Assembly: GCF_000372965.1 (NCBI RefSeq)
Contig: NZ_KB890024.1
Location: forward strand, 1,800,839-1,864,838
From: Hoeflea sp. 108
GTDB lineage: Bacteria; Pseudomonadota; Alphaproteobacteria; Rhizobiales; Rhizobiaceae
DNA: 64,000 bases
Direction: 5' to 3'
Positions 63,329 through 64,000 of the stretch are shown piece by piece. Position 1 is the stretch's first letter, and each line of letters starts with the position of its first letter. The notes below the pieces were generated by a model. It ran no database searches. It saw only the letters and a program-made list of their open reading frames with translations, and was not told the origin of the DNA. The position numbers were made by a program, and so were the translations under genes.

Positions 63329-64000
63329 TTGAACGCGAAAGACCCACGCAAACCAGAACGCGAACCGAGATTGCTCGGCCCGGCGACGCCTCTGCGGGCA
63401 GCCCTTGTACCGCCATTGTCGGCGGCGCGCTGGCTTCTGGTTCTGATCGTTGCGGCGGGCATCTACTTCTTCCACGGCTTCCTCGTGCCGGTGCTTGCGG
63501 CGCTCGTCATCGCCTTTGCCAGCTGGCCGCTCTATCGGCGTTTGCTGGTCGCCGTTGATGGCAACAGGACCATCGGCGCCACGCTGGCGCTGCTGTTCAT
63601 CATCGCTTTCCTCGTGGTGCCGATCTCGTTCGCCTCGACCTACGCCATCAATGAAATCCGCGAATGGTTCAGCTGGGCCGTAGACACCAACCGGCATGGC
63701 GCGCCGACGCCTCTGTGGATCGCCAATTTGCCCATAGCGGGCGAATGGCTGAACGAGCAGTGGACGCGCTACATCGGCCATCCCGGCTCGATCGGCGAAC
63801 TGATCCAGATCGTCAGCGGCGCCAACATAGGCACCATCTATCGCGGCGTGCTCGCCGCCGGCGGCAGCGCCTTCGGCATTCTGCTGACGTTGCTGTTCAT
63901 GTTGATTGCACTGTTTTTCACCTATCGCGATGGCGAGCATTTCGTCGGCCAGCTCGACCGTCTCGGCGAGCGCATCCTGCCGATGCGCTGGGAGCGCATC
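63329..64000 (+). CDS. AI-2E family transporter (PerM/UPF0118), 3' end cut by window
   Basis: The frame is open to the window edge (224 codons seen). TTG at 63329 is chosen because GAGGAG lies 10 bases upstream; an in-frame ATG at 63251 would add a Pro/Ser-rich leader and is the alternative. The visible part has the N-terminal spans of the family (ARWLLVLIVAAGIYFFHGFL; VPVLAALVIAFASWPLYRRL; TIGATLALLFIIAFLVVPIS) and the conserved ILLTLLFMLIALFFTYRDGE. The family includes putative AI-2 exporters and Na+/H+ antiporters; the cargo is unknown. The opposite-strand frames here are shadows. Confidence 0.8.
   Translation, partial: MNAKDPRKPEREPRLLGPATPLRAALVPPLSAARWLLVLIVAAGIYFFHGFLVPVLAALVIAFASWPLYRRLLVAVDGNRTIGATLALLFIIAFLVVPISFASTYAINEIREWFSWAVDTNRHGAPTPLWIANLPIAGEWLNEQWTRYIGHPGSIGELIQIVSGANIGTIYRGVLAAGGSAFGILLTLLFMLIALFFTYRDGEHFVGQLDRLGERILPMRWERI

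Overview
The window is high-GC DNA whose proteins most resemble those of an alphaproteobacterium of the order Hyphomicrobiales (Mesorhizobium/Aminobacter-like Phyllobacteriaceae). The grounds are the ParC, AspS, Ppx-RlmE and Rnd types, the TIGR02186/TauE pair, and rhizobial-style palindromic intergenic repeats. The assignment rests on my recall of these families; no search was run.

Region 1 (1-7172) is the end of a type VI secretion locus. It holds a partial TssH/ClpV ATPase, a small lipoprotein, a caspase-like/Sel1-repeat protein, and a divergent PpkA-type Ser/Thr kinase. Region 2 (7173-18469) is a polysaccharide island, visibly AT-richer in parts. Its intact genes are rmlA, a GT2 enzyme, two very large WbsX-type multidomain glycan proteins, and a small sulfotransferase. 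Around and between them lie relics: a UrtE-like ABC ATPase tail, a methyltransferase tail, a decayed rmlC and a Kelch/mutarotase fragment. Two stretches of about 0.7-0.8 kb hold no recognisable gene.

Region 3 (18470-40876) is the most distinctive part, a sulfate-ester and nucleoside catabolic island. Unit A (minus strand) is gntR, substrate-binding protein, ATPase, permease, arylsulfatase. Unit B (plus strand) starts divergently from unit A across an 18-bp perfect palindrome and carries a formylglycine-generating enzyme (FGE), a second ABC importer and a second arylsulfatase. Unit C follows a divergent LysR regulator: second FGE, third arylsulfatase, nucleoside hydrolase, DeoC aldolase, a two-domain ALDH protein, nucleoside deoxyribosyltransferase and a ribokinase-like kinase. 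The three sulfatases have the C-x-P-x-R modification motif and no signal peptide. The simplest model is therefore import of intact sulfate esters, desulfation in the cytoplasm by FGE-matured sulfatases, and, for unit C, breakdown of the desulfated nucleoside-like product to base, acetaldehyde/acetate and glyceraldehyde 3-phosphate.

Region 4 (40918-64000) is ordinary chromosome: a TIGR02186/TauE export pair, tRNA-Gln(CUG), a flippase-like membrane protein, ppx-rlmE, two MFS transporters, an M48 protease with a DUF898 protein, guaB, two unknown proteins, a MAPEG protein, rnd, a GNAT enzyme, aspS with a clear terminator, a secreted protein of unknown function, parC, and the start of an AI-2E family transporter that runs off the window. 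I saw no CRISPR array, rRNA gene, intact insertion sequence or prophage.
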